A DNA stretch of 64,000 nucleotides from Wyeomyia smithii (GCF_029784165.1 NC_073695.1:232750380-232814379), one strand, 5' to 3'; positions 1 to 11,627 are shown, numbered from the stretch's first letter. Program-made: numbers and translations. The notes: a model not told the origin generated them from the sequence alone.

Positions 1-1398
1 AATTTTTCTTTGAACTTATTTCAAAAAAAAAAAACCATTTTTTTTAAGATTGTATATTTTGTTTGAATAAACGAATTTATAATCTACTTTGCCGAAGACA
101 TCACACCGATCAAACAAACCACTAAAAATATTTGTAATCATCAATGTCTTCCCAAAAAAGCATTTTTAAATACCTTCTCAAAAATGTGTCTGTTTACGAA
201 AAATTAAATCAAAAGCATAAAATTGCATCTTTTGCCCATAGAAACATCTATGCGAAGCTTTAGCCAAATCAAAAACGGTTTATTAAATTGGTTGCCCGTT
301 TTTTGTAGAATTGCATATTTTTGTTATAGAGTTTTTCTATGCCAAATAATCTGACAACACACACAATTTTTTTCGACAATTTTTGATTAGAATGGAACCT
401 TGCGCACGTATTTGACATAGAAAACTGAGTGCTTTCCTCGGGTGGACGAATTGTTCAGACTTAATAGTAATTTTCTAAAAGAGTGCAAGCATTTGATTGC
501 AAAAAAACTGTCTGAGAATGAATTGTAGGTAGCCAAAGAGGCTTGACACAAAAATATATACACCGCGAGAATATTTTTTAGCAAAATAAATTCACAGTAA
601 TTTTTTTTTTTGTGTAAAAAAGTTGATTTTTCAATTTTTCCCAGAAAACCTGGAGTTATAACAAAACTTTTAGAAAAATTTCGGGATAGAAAATAAAAGA
701 TAGTTTTAACGTTGAAGATTAACTTTATTCAAAAATTTTCAATTGCAATATTTTTCAGAATATTTGAATTTTAATGATTTAAAACGATTAGAACAGACAT
801 ACAAATCTTTTGAAATTATTATACTTTGTTTTAAATTGTTTTTCTAATGTCCAAACTCACATTCAAATAAATGCAAATAATCAATTCTTAGGTATTAGAA
901 ATTTGTGATCTAGGAATATCGAGACAAAGTTCGTGAGCTTTAAGTTCGAAACCGATAGCTATGTCTCACGTTGGACGAGTGGACTTCGGTAAGTAATCGT
1001 TGTTATATGAACGTTAACGCCTATGATTCAATTCTCATGCGAAATTTGGGCTCACGTGCATTCGAGGATCGATGAAGACTGGATTGATGGAACAAAAGTT
1101 ATCATATTCAATTTCGTGGTTTCCAAAGATACCATGGGCCTATCGACCGATAGAGCGCTTATCCTGAAAATGTAAGAAGACTGATATCTGCGAATCATCA
1201 AGTATTCCTGGCCCACCATCATCATTCATCTTGCATTATCAAGTGCTCTGAACCAGAAACCGTCTTCAATAAATAATTTTGCGAACCTTTTCGAGCAATT
1301 TGTCAGCTTTAAAAAACCTTTCATAATGGAAGTTTAGAAAGAAATTTTCGATTGCACAATATAATATAATGTTTGATGGCGCCGGTATTTTTTTATAA
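1..1398. other. AT-rich intergenic or intronic stretch, no gene seen
   Basis: This is AT-rich sequence with frequent stops in all frames. I saw no recognisable protein motif, RNA gene or clear terminal repeat. Confidence 0.6.
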
Positions 1399-1400
1399 TA

Positions 1401-2143
1401 CAGTGCTTTTTCGATTTAATCAGCAGTCACTACTCGCCAAATTCACGCTCGATTTTCTCACGCTATTTTTCCGTTTTTATCAAACTTTAAAAAAAAAACT
1501 AAATCAAGAATAATGCACTTAGTTGTAGAAAGTGTATTTGAAACATAATTTTCACTTGTGTCCTTGCATGTGTACAGTTTTATAAACTCAATTGATTCGA
1601 TCAATTTGCTGGATAGGGCATATCTGTTATAATCTATTTATGTCATGATTTTGTGAAAAATGAACCGTGAAACACGTATTTCATCGACTTTGGAGCAAAA
1701 ATTGCGTATTACTCGAACAGTTGAGAAAGATGATCCATCAATAGCTAAAATAGCCCTACAGCTTGGTGCTCACAGGACGTCAATTTAAAAATTATGAAAC
1801 CTAGCGGTTCCGCAATTTCACATAAACAAGCATTAGACTCTCCTAACTATGCTAAGGCATGGGCAGTACAAATCATATTGACATCGCATGTATAATTGCC
1901 TTGAGAAAGTTCGCAAAAATGCTTTGGACATAAATATTATGAACTAATTATTTTGTTCATTCGTTTGTATCTTGAACTTATATTCCATTGGACTATAAAA
2001 GTGCATCATTTTACTCAAAATATCATAAACTTCAATTGAATCCAACACAAAACATCTAATTTTTAATTATTCGCTTAATTCACGGTTTTGTCAAATTCAC
2101 GGTGGATTTTTTTTTTGTCCGTGATAAAATCGAAAAAGCACTG
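1401..2143 (+). mobile_element. Degenerate pogo/Tigger-like DNA transposon
   Basis: The ends are inverted repeats: CAGTGCTTTTTCGATTTAAT at the left, and at the right the complement of CAGTGCTTTTTCGATTTTAT. Both are flanked by TA (1399-1400 and 2144-2145), the target duplication of the pogo/Tc1/mariner group. Inside, about 1660-1786, a short + strand reading frame begins with Met and contains a stretch like SSTLEQKLRITRTVE followed by IAKIALQLGAHRTSI and a stop. That layout matches the N-terminal helix-turn-helix of pogo-type transposases. No DDE catalytic domain is present, so the copy is non-autonomous. The right half recurs at 53246-53448. The family name is not known to me. Confidence 0.75.
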
Positions 2144-2199
2144 TATTGTGTGTTTTACTTTGATAAAATCCAATATTAAAACTCAACAGTTATTGCTTA

Positions 2200-3255
2200 T
2201 TTTGATAATTATTCATAATCCCTTCCACCTGACTACGCACCTGTCGTCCTCCACACGGGCGGCGCTGGTCGAACCACCCAGCCGAACTCTGCTCGTGCTC
2301 CACTCTCCCGCCCTTCCCCCTTCGGGGGAAAAGGGAGCCGCCGAATCGGAATGTTGTTTTCGCCGGGAGCCATGTTGTTTGTGCGTGATTTTTGACGTGT
2401 TGTTCTATGCACACTGTCTGACTGGGACCGTCAGCCGTCGTCGACGCGAGTACATTTCGAGGCAACCTCGGGCGGCGTGTTCTTGCGAGTAAGTTGCTGC
2501 CGCGGCGTTCGAAAAGGGCACCCCGTATGCTTGGCTTGGCGTGTGCAGCGCTTATGCGAGCGAAAGGGACCGACCGAGTCTGGGAATTCTGCGCAAAAAG
2601 TAATAATAAAAAAACATCCGCAACGAGTGCATCGGATGCTAAAAATACTAGCGCCCGTATAGAGTCCGAGGGTGAGTCATCCGCGGGATGTCCGGCTTTC
2701 GGAAGCAATGCACTTCGCGTTAATAATAAAATGCCGCTTGCACACCAGTGCGCGCACCTCTTCGCGCCCGCCCTTCTCGGCTTGAGCGGCGGGCGCATCG
2801 TTTGTCCGCCTGGATCACAAACAACACACTTAACGGTTGATGGATCGTTTTCGGTTTTGTTTACAGTGCCAGCCGAACAATCGTCAAACTCGTGGCGTGC
2901 CGGTTGCTGCTTCCACGAATCCAACCCCAGGAATGTCGGTGTGCATTCCCACGTTGTTTGTCGTCCACATGATCTAGGAACTGGTCAGCAGAAGCTCCAC
3001 ACGCGCGGCTGGTTTTCCCCGGGAGAAGACGGCGGAACTGAGCCGCATTCTTCACTGCCGATGGTGGTTGGTTTTATTGTCGTTAGATATCGTCTGTAGC
3101 GCTTTCTGCAAGAAGGAAGAAATGCACAAACTGAACTTGGACGTGCATTGGTGGATAATTTATGCTCAAGTTTTACTTCGTGGTGCAGGAAATTGTTTTC
3201 GATGTTCGATGGGTTTTTTCCTAGGAAACAGTTCGTGTGATCGAGATGGATCATG
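2200..3255. other. GC-rich promoter-like island with a strong splice donor
   Basis: Base composition changes sharply from AT-rich to GC-rich here. Overlapping open frames exist on both strands, but none shows a recognisable domain, and long frames are expected by chance in GC-rich DNA. A consensus splice donor, GTAAGT, lies at 2489-2494 on the + strand. Together this looks more like a transcription start region or a 5' UTR exon, perhaps a distal first exon of the downstream insulin receptor, than a coding exon. The link to InR is inference only. Confidence 0.35.
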
Positions 3256-4040
3256 AAGAAGACATTGGAAAAACGGTTAAAACGCGAGTAATGTTATATT
3301 GAATGTTTTTATATGATTATATTCCAAAAACAATAGAGCATCGAAATTAAATCTCTGTTCAATTGAAGCACTAATTGCTTGTAATCGCAGTTTTGTTCTA
3401 ATCATTGTATTTTTCCTCGATTTCTATTAATTTAGAGCAAAACCACGCCAAATCATCTATCGTTGAATATCAATCGATTTGATTTGAATGAAACTTTGCA
3501 CACTTTTCCGCCAGTGGAAAAAATGTTTGGACTCAAGAGAAACTTTCTAAAAGGGCGTATGTATTATGGCACTGGCTTCACTGGATGCTGCCTGGTAAAA
3601 AAATATACAACGTGAAAAACATTTTTTTCTGGATACTAAAAATTCTAAATGAACACTAAATTTTGATTTACAAAAAAAAAATAAAAACTGAAGTTTTCAA
3701 TACTAATTCCTAATATTTAAATATCTCAAAAACGGATGCGTGCAGAATAAGATTTATGATTTGAAATTACTACTCTAATCATATTGCATCGTCGGAATCT
3801 AGTTACTCTCTATAATGTTTAAAATTTAAAAATTCTTTGGACATTACCTCCTGAGTAGATATTTGTCTAACATTTCTCCATTCAGAAATTTCCATTAGAA
3901 GTTTTGAAACAACGTCAAGTTTCAATAAAAAAAATAATTTGTGAGTAAATTTTGCCTTTTTATTAATTTAATATATAGTTGAGTATTTATTTTCTTACTT
4001 CAGCAACTTAAATTAAAAATGCCATACAGTTTCTCTCCTA
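3256..4040. other. AT-rich stretch, nothing supported
   Basis: Low-complexity AT-rich sequence. No gene, RNA or clear repeat boundary was seen. Confidence 0.5.
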
Positions 4041-4232
4041 GACGGTCTCGAGGTACGATGCTGGCCTAACATTCCAGTCGTCTTGAGTTCGAGTTTTGGC
4101 TTGGGAAAGGCTGTTAGTATCAGTAGGATCGTAGCGCTAGCCCCGCAATTGTCCTGTACACTAAACAGTTGGCTGCAAAGTCTGTGTATAAATAAACAGA
4201 AGGTCGAGTTCCGAATCGGAATGTAGCACCCC
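4041..4232 (+). mobile_element. tRNA-derived SINE, Feilai-like (copy 1)
   Basis: The head reads GGTCTCGAGGTACGATGCTGG. It is followed by a B-box-like GAGTTCGAGTTTTGG, a body with TAGGATCGTAGCGCTAGCC and GTGTATAAATAAACAGAAGG, and a tail ending near ATGTAGCACC. The same order recurs at 21930, 43168 and, reversed, 33718. The tRNA-like head and the high copy number fit the Feilai SINE family of Aedes; the family name is from memory, not from a search. Confidence 0.75.
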
Positions 4233-4239
4233 AAGGACC

Positions 4240-4680
4240 ATGCAGTTTAGTTTCACGCGGTGCATACGTAGCGCGTAAAAAACGCGTAAATTTAATAAAA
4301 TTTCGCAAAAAAAACGCGTATGTTTTGAAAGCCAGGCGAAAAACCGTAGAAATTAAAAAAACCCGCGTGAAAAAAACGCCTAAATCCCGAAATCCGTATA
4401 AAAAACTTCATTTGCTAAATGTTTTCAATAATTTCTGCTAAATAATTTCGAAAAAGAATCAATAGCAGTGTTATTTCCACCTGAAAATCAAGAAAAAATA
4501 CAGTTAGGCCAAATCAATGAATACTTAGTTAAAGGATTAATTAAACTCATCGGACATTCGTAAAAAACGACTTTTTTGGGAAACCTGAGTACAAAAACTG
4601 CGTAAATTCCGAAATCCTTGTAGAATAACACGTAAACTCCGAAGTCCGCTGATATAATACGCCTAAAAAGAGATTTTACT
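4240..4680. repeat. Possible degenerate MITE with GCGTAAA motifs
   Basis: Repeated motifs such as AACGCGTAAA, CCGTAGAAATT and CTCCGAAGTCCG resemble the interior and ends of the GCTTTTTACGCGG MITE family at 20771 and 23090. Clear terminal repeats and a target duplication could not be fixed, so the limits are approximate. Confidence 0.3.
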
Positions 4681-5043
4681 ATAACTTAAAAAAAGATGTG
4701 TCTGCGAAATTAATAATCATTCAAATTGTTTAAAATCAATGGAATACAAATATTTTGAAGAATGTCGAATTAAACTTTTTTTTTAAAACGTAATCTTCAA
4801 TAAAAGATTTGTTTTTCAATCCTTCATCCTGGACCTTTTACAGAAACTTTTGTTATAATTTGAAGTTTCTCCAGAAAAAAATATGCAAAATTTCAACTTA
4901 TTTTTGTGGATTGAAATTTAGTGGTAATTTTGAATTTTAGCAGTAAAAAGTTTTTTAAACGGTACCATACCCTAATACTTATTCTCGGACAATTTTTATG
5001 TACAACCACAGTTTCGGAGTTGCATGCTTTGAATAAAACTTAT
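4681..5043. other. AT-rich spacer, nothing supported
   Basis: Short AT-rich spacer between the degenerate MITE and the hAT-type element. No feature was seen. Confidence 0.45.
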
Positions 5044-5051
5044 CCCAGAAC

Positions 5052-5909
5052 TAGTGTTCGATATCGAAACGAAAACGTTGAGTCCGCGTTCCGGTAATAA
5101 ATCGGAACTAGCTCGTTTCGGTCCGATTTGGGTCCGGTCCGATTGGCTTCGTTCTGGTTCCGGTCCGGAGTCCGGTCTGAAGTCCGGGAACAAAAGTTGC
5201 TAGTTTTTTCGAGAGCGTTATTTTAGTGAAAAAATTATCATAAAGACTTTTATGCATGTTGGAAAGTGTTTGACTAAATCAGAACAATACAAAGTAAATT
5301 TTGCAATTTGTTATTTTTTTTTTATTATATTTTTTCCTAATTGAAAAATTTGGAGTGTAGTACCAAAAAAGGCTGGCTCTACAATTTTCCTAGTTTTGGA
5401 ACTTCTATTTGAGACAATATTTTAGTAAAAGTAGCTGCCGGATTCTTTTCCTACTTAGTCTGTTTCTGCGTGATGTGACGACGCCCCGTTGCAAAGTAAA
5501 TTTGTTTCCGAGTGGAACACTCGACGCAGAAACACACAGGACGTCTCTTGCCATTAACGACAGGTACGGAAATTTTTGCAGTTGTTTTTGGGCGAGGTAC
5601 ATGCACCGTTGCTGGCTGGGATGACGAAGATGGTGTTTGGCCCATTGTGCTGATGCCTCAGAATAAAGGCCATATGGGTTGACTTTTAATAAAAGCAGCG
5701 AAGAAAATCAAAAAGAGATTGATAAAAAAGAAATTTTTTTTCACCAAAAATGTCCGGGGTCCGGAAAGCATTACCCGGTCCGTTCCGATGGCTCTGTTCC
5801 GGTCCGGTCCGGAAAATAATCGGACTTTGAAGGTTCCGGTTCAATCGGACTTCGAACCGGACCGGACCGGACTTTTACCGGATCCTACCCGGTCCGATGT
5901 CGAACACTA
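5052..5909. mobile_element. hAT-type non-autonomous element (MITE) with GGTCCGG-rich ends
   Basis: The ends are TAGTGTTCGATATCG at the left and the complement of TAGTGTTCGACATCGG at the right. They match the TAGNG...CNCTA rule of hAT elements. The flanks are near-identical 8-mers, CCCAGAAC (5044-5051) and CCCAGAAT (5910-5917), the 8-bp duplication expected of hAT. Both subterminal regions are packed with variants of GGTCCGG in inverted orientation (5090-5190 and 5757-5890), as seen in hAT subterminal transposase-binding arrays. No transposase frame is present in the 858 bp. Confidence 0.7.
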
Positions 5910-6121
5910 CCCAGAATGCATGCGGCCTTTGAGAAAACTATTTTTTGCCTTTCGAAAACTTTTCCACACGCAGGAAATAATTAGTTTGCTAAGTCAGGCA
6001 CGTGTGCAATGTTTCATTAAAAAAAAATGGTTGATTGAAATTTCGTGTATTTTCAGATCATGGCTTCGTTTTGTTCTTTATCTTATTATTTCTTACATGT
6101 TTTCTCGAAAAAAATATTTCC

Positions 6122-8233
6122 GTTGAATTTGGATTAAATTCGAATTGAATTTCGATTGGTTTTGGAATGGCTTTTTGTTAAAACGGATTTGGATAGGATT
6201 CGGATTGGATTTAAATTGGATTTGTGATGGAATTGAATTCAATTTGGATAAGATTTCGATCAAATTTAGATAAGATTTTCATTGAATTTATATTTGGATT
6301 GAATTTAAAATTGATTAGAATTGGATTGGATTTGGATTGGATTTGGATTGGATTTGGATTGGATTTGGATTGGATTTGGATTGGATTTGGATTGGATTTG
6401 GATTGGATTTGAATTGGATTCGGATTGGATTTGGATTGGGTTTGGATTGAATTTGGATTGGATTTGGATTGAATTTGGATTGAATCGGGTAAGATTTGGA
6501 TTGGATTCGGATTGGATTTGGATTGGATTTGGATTGGATTTGGAATGGATTTGGATTAGATTTGGATATAAATTAGATTTGGATTGGATTTGAATTGGAT
6601 TTGGATTGAATTTGGATTGGATTTGTGTTGGAATTGGATTCAGTTTGGATAAGATTTGGATTAAATTTAGATAAGATTTTCATTGAATTTACATTTGGAT
6701 TGAATTTAAAATTGATTCGGAATGGATTCGAATTTGATCTGGATTGGGTTTGGATTGGATAGGATTTGGAATGGATTTAGATTGGATTTGGATTGGATTC
6801 GGATTGGATTTGGATTGGATTTGGATTTGATTTGGATTGGATTTGAATTGAATTTGGATTGGATTTGGATTGGGTTTGGCTTGGAATTGGATTGGATTTG
6901 GATAGGATTTGAATAAGATTTGGATATGAATTAGATTTTGATTGGATTTGGATTGGATATGAATTGGATTTGGACTTAATTTGAATTGGATTTGTGTTGG
7001 AATTGGTTTCAATTTAGATAAGATTTGGATTAAATTTAGATAAGATTTTCATTGAATTTATATTTGAATTGAATTTAAAACTGATTCGGAATGGATTCGA
7101 ATTTGATCTGGATTGGGTTTGGATTGGGTTTGGATTGGATTTGGATTGGATTTGGATTGGATTTGGATAAGACTACCATTGAATTTAAATTAGATTTGGA
7201 TTGAATTGAAATTAAATTTAGATAATATTCGGGTTGGATTTGTATTGGATTTGGATTGGAATTGGATTGGATTTGGATTGGAATTGGAATTGGATTGGAT
7301 TTGGATTGGATTTAAATTGGATTTGGAGTGGATTTGGATTGGATTTGGATTGGATTTGGATTGGATTTGGATTGGATTTGGATTGGATTTGGATTGGATT
7401 TGGATTGGATTTGGATTGGATTTGGATTGGATTTGGATTGGATTTGGATTGGATTTGGATTGGTTTTGGATTGGATTTGGATTGGATTTGGATTGGATTT
7501 GGATTGGATTTGGATTGGATTTGGATTGGATTTGGATTGGATTTGGATTGGATTGGATTTGGATTGGATTTGAATTGGATTTGGATCGGACTTGAATTGG
7601 ATTTGGATTGGATTTGGATTGGATTTGGATTGGATTTGGATTGGATTTGAATTGGATTTGGATTGGGTTTGGATTAGATTTGGATTTGAATTGAATTTGG
7701 ATATGGATTGGATTTGGATTGGATTTGAATTGGATTTTGATTAGACTTGGATTATATTTGGATTGATTTTGGGTTGAAGTTGGATTGGATTTGGAATGGA
7801 TTTGGATAAGACTACCATTGAATTTGGATTCGATTTGGATTGAATTGAAATTAAATTTAGATTCTATTTGGATGGGATTTGGATTAAGATTAGATTAGGA
7901 TTTCATTCGGATTGGATTTGGATAAGATTTGTATTGGATTTGGCTTGGAATTGGATTGGATTTGGATTGCGTTTGGATTGGATTTGGATTATGTTTGGAT
8001 TGATTTCTGGTTGAAGTTGGATTGGATTTGGATAAGACTACCATTGAATTTAGATTCGATTTGGATTGAATTGAACTGGATATTTGGATTGGATTTGGAG
8101 TGGATTAGGATTTGGATGAATTTTGATTGGATTAGGATTGCATTAGGATTAGATTTGTGTTGGATTTGGATTGGTTTTGGAGTGGATTAGGATTTCAATT
8201 AATTTTGATTGGATTAGGATTGCATTAGGATAA
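6122..8233. repeat. 11-bp minisatellite, block A (GGATTTGGATT)
   Basis: This is a long tandem array whose core unit is the 11-mer GGATTTGGATT, almost perfect at about 7325-7660 and more diverged elsewhere. Because 11 is not a multiple of 3 and the unit contains no stop, all three forward frames stay open and read an 11-residue repeat (DLDWIWIGFGL). A longer-scale unit is visible: a segment starting TTTGTGNTGGAATTG and continuing through ATTTAGATAAGATTTTCATTG recurs near 6221, 6622 and 6991, giving periods of about 401 and 369 bp. The array is interrupted by a retrotransposon at 8234. Confidence 0.95.
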
Positions 8234-8239
8234 CTTACC

Positions 8240-10228
8240 TTACCAAACAGTCCCAGGCCGTGGTGTGTCCTTTGCTGTACGTAAGAGTCGTCTCCATTCC
8301 ACTCGGTCCATGGCTGCAGTTCGCCAGCTCTGCAGTCTGCGTAGGGTCCGCAGGTCGTCTTCCACCTGATCGATCCACCTTGCCCGCTGTGCACCTCTCC
8401 GTCTCGTCCCTGACGGATTGTTTTCAAGAACCATCTTCACCGGGCTGTCGTCTGACATCCTTACAACATGCCCAGCCCACCGCAGCCTGCCTATCTTAGC
8501 GGTGTGGACGATAGATGGCTCCCCAAGCAGCTCCTGCAGTTCGTGGTTCATTCGCCTTCTCCACACTCCGTTTTCCATCTGCAGTCCACCGAAAATGGTA
8601 CGCAGCACCTTCCGCTCGAACACCGCAAGGGCGCGTTGGTCCTCCACAAGCATAGTCCATGTCTCATGCCCGTAGAGGACTACCGGTCTGATCAGCGTCT
8701 TTTAGATGGTCAACTTGGTGCGGCGGCGAATTCTACTCGATCGAAGCGTCCTCCGGAGACCAAAGTATGCACGATTTCCTGTTATAATGCGCCGTTGAAT
8801 TTCTCTGCTGGTATCGTTGTCGGCAGTTACCAGTGAGCCCAGGTACACGAAATCATCGACCACCTCGATTTCATCACCACCAATTTGAACTCGAGGTGGG
8901 AGGTTACTGATACTGTTACTGTCTTCACGTGAACCCCTTCCTTTCATGTACTTCGTCTTCGATGCATTGATGACCAGTCCTATCTTTTTGGCTTCAACCT
9001 TTTATCCGATGTACGTATCCGCCATCTTCACAAAGCTCCGAGCCACAATGTCGATATCGTCGGCGAAACCAAACAGTTGAACCGACTTTTGGAAAATCGT
9101 GCCACTCGTGTTAATCCCCGCTCTCCTAATGACACCTTCCAGGGCAATGTTGAACAGTAGGCACGAGAGACCATCACCTTGCCTCAGCCCTCTTCGGGTT
9201 TCGAAGGGGCTCGAGAGTGCCCCCGAAACACGAACTACACACATCACTCGATCCATCGTCGCTTTGACCAACCGCGTCAGTTTGTCCGGAAAACCGTAGT
9301 CGTGCATAATTTGCCATAGCTTGTCCCGATCGATTGTGTCGTACGCCGATTTGAAATCGATGAACAAATGATGTGTGGGCACGTTATATTCGCGGCATTT
9401 CTGCATAACCTGCCGAACCGCGAATATCTGATCCGTGGTGGCGCGGGCACCCATAAATCCCGCCTGGTAATGCCCCACGAACTGCTTCGCAAATGGCGAT
9501 AGTCGACGGCAAAGTATTTGGGAGAGTACCTTGTAGGCGGCGTTCAACAGAGTGATTGCCCGATAATTGCAGCACTCCAGTTTGTCGCCCTTTTCGTAGA
9601 TGGGACACACAATACCCTCCATCCACTCCTCCGGTACTCGTTCTTCCTCCCAAACCTTTACAATGACCCAGTGCACGGCTATAGCCAGTGTTTCTTCACC
9701 GTATTTCAATAGCTCGCTGGGAAGTTGGTCCACTCCAGCAGCTTTGTTGTTTTTCAGCCGACCAATCTCCTCCTCCACCTCCAGAAGATCGTTGGCTGGA
9801 ATTCTGATGTCTTCTGCTCGTGCACCGAGATCAGTTGCCATACCGTCCTCGCGCTCTACTGCATCGCCGTTTAGATGCTCGTCGAAGTGCTGCCTCCACC
9901 TTTCGATCACCTCACACTCGTCAGTAAGGAGGTTGCCGTCCAGGCTCCTGCACATATCGGCTTGCGACACGAAGCCTTTACGGGAGCTGTTCAGCTTCTC
10001 GTAGAACTTCCGAGTGTCGTTAGCTTGGTACAGCTCTTCCATCGCTACGCGATCTCGGTCCTCTTGCTGGCGCTTCTTCCTTCGGAGGACTGAGTTTTGG
10101 CTGTTCCGTGCCTGTCGGTATCGTTCCACGTTCGCTCTCGTGCGGTGTTGCAGCATTCTCGCTCGTGCTGCATTCTTCTCCTCGACTAACCGTTTACATT
10201 CGCCGTCAAACCAGTCATTTCTATGATT
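8240..10228 (-). pseudogene. RTE-like ORF, reverse transcriptase part (two nonsense codons)
   Basis: One frame holds from NHRNDWFDGECK at 10228 to a terminal stop at 8240, about 660 codons. Reverse transcriptase motifs in order are CPIYEKGDKLECCNYRAITLL, HYQAGF, FIDFKSAYDTI, RRGLRQGDGLSCLLFNIAL and FGFADDIDI (the catalytic FADD box, about 9050-9070). After it come VVDDFVYLGSLVT, ALAVFERKVLRTIFGG and RLRWAGHVVRM, the usual C-terminal region of RTE-like proteins. Two in-frame stops interrupt it, at 9002-9004 (after ADTYIG) and 8702-8704 (after RTKLTI). The flanking reading frame is otherwise unbroken, so decay is recent or moderate. The catalytic aspartates are intact. Confidence 0.88.
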
Positions 10229-11153
10229 CGGTGCCCTTGTACCTAGTAGTGCTACCTATGGCGGATCGGATGCTCCTCCAGCCATCTTCAAGGGTAGCTG
10301 CGCCAAGCTGCTCTTCCGTGGGTAGCACTGCCTCCAGCTGCTGCGCGTATTCCTGTGCAGCCTCGGCGTCCCGCAGTTGCTCAATATTTGGTCGCGGCGT
10401 TCGACTTCGGCGGGTGTTATACACCGTCGATAGTTCTATATTCGCACTGCGGTAGGTGCGAACGTTGATGATGTCGGAGAAGAACCTGCCGTCGATTAGA
10501 ACGTGGTCGATTTGGTTCTCTGTCTGTTGGTCGGGTGATCTCCAGGTGGATTTGTGGATATCTTTGCGGGGGAAGAAGGTACTTCGGACTACCATACCAC
10601 GGGAGGCCGTAAAGTTTACGCACCGATGGCCGTTATCATTAGACACGGCATGCAGGCTATCTGGTCCGATTACCGGTCTGTACATTGTCTCCCGGCCTAC
10701 CTTAGCATTCATGTCCCCAATAACGATTTTCACGTCCCGTCGCGGGCAGCTATCGTAGGTCTGCTCCAGCTGCGCGTAGAATGCTTCCTTCTCGTCGTCG
10801 GGTCTTCCTTCATGTGGGCAGTGCACGTTGATAATGCTGTAGTTGAAGAACCGGCCCTTTATCCTCAACTTGCACATCCTTGCGTTGATCGGCTGCCACC
10901 CCATCACGCGTTGGCGCATCTTACCCAGTACTATGAAGCCGGTTCCCAGCTCGCTGGTTGTGCCACAGCTCTGGTAGAAAGTAGCCGCCCGGTGCCCGCT
11001 TCTCCATACCTTCTGTTCTGTCCAACAAAGTTCCTGCAGCGCTACGACTTCGAAGTTGCGTGGATGTAGCTCGTCATAGATTATCCTGTCGCATCCTGGA
11101 AAGCAGAGCGATTTGCAGTTCCATGTCCCAAGTTTCCAATCGTAGTCCTTATT
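10221..11153 (-). pseudogene. RTE-like ORF, endonuclease part (disabled)
   Basis: The frame opens after a TGA and reads WKLGTWNCKSLCF near its start. It continues through EVVALQELCWTEQ (the catalytic glutamate region of exonuclease/endonuclease/phosphatase folds), IINVHCPHEG, and IVIGDMNAKVG (the GDxN motif). A TENQIDHVLIDGRF segment follows, and then the sequence jumps to ANIELSTVYNTRRSRTPR. The usual SDHYLV motif with the catalytic histidine is missing; the related copy at about 22195 has it. About 11-15 residues appear deleted. The frame then ends at 10221 in TES-stop, one frame away from the reverse transcriptase, so a frameshift also separates the two halves. This endonuclease could not work. 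Confidence 0.85.
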
Positions 11154-11627
11154 TCATTGCCTAGGTCTATGCCGATTGTTCCGATCCGTATTATCTCTTA
11201 CGTTGTTTGTAACATGTTGTTTTCCGGGGCGGCTTGTTGGGCCTTCCCCAACCCCCTGTCTCTCCGGGGGACCATCGTGTCAGCTCTGTTTCGAGTCCCA
11301 CGCTGCCACCAGGACGTTGATCAGCCGCTCCTAACATGGAGAACAGACGCTGTTTTGAGCCGCACCATCTTGGTGAACAGACGCTCAGGTTGGCGAAGCA
11401 TTTCCTCTACCGCCGTAATATGGTTTACGCGCCAATGATCGCGTCGCACCTTATCACTTTGCTATTGTCGGATGACAACGTTGCCCAGGCAACACCAACC
11501 AGTTGTATCCATGTTCCAACCGGCAGTCTAGTGTAATCATATGACTCGCGGAGGTGTGAGATAGGAACTTGTGAGAGCCGAAGCTATGTTTGACGCCCCT
11601 TCCAGGTTGTCAACTCACCATTTGTTA

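Larger units (their letters stand above)
8234..11627 (-). mobile_element. RTE-like non-LTR retrotransposon inserted in the minisatellite
   Basis: On the minus strand this encodes an apurinic-type endonuclease followed by a reverse transcriptase, with no RNase H and a very short 3' end. It finishes in a short repeated tail (GGTAAGGTAAG), the layout of RTE-clade elements such as JAM1 of Aedes. The flanks are an exact 11-bp direct repeat CATTAGGATAA (8223-8233 and 11628-11638), the likely target duplication, though the satellite context raises the chance of coincidence. The element is nearly full length, about 3.4 kb, but carries several disabling lesions (see its two genes). Clade assignment is by recalled motif style and needs a search. 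Confidence 0.85.

Noticed and set aside
2190..2924. 244-codon minus-strand frame and overlapping 201-codon plus-strand frame
   Set aside because: Both lie in a GC-rich block where long frames are common. No domain or codon pattern favours either.
4041..4232. Possible tRNA gene
   Set aside because: The A/B-box-like head belongs to a SINE repeated four times; no cloverleaf with a proper acceptor stem was seen.
6224..7650. Open frames of up to 138 codons encoding DLDWIWIGFGL repeats
   Set aside because: They arise from an 11-bp satellite without stops, equally open in three frames. There is no start context, splice signal or independent evidence of a gene.
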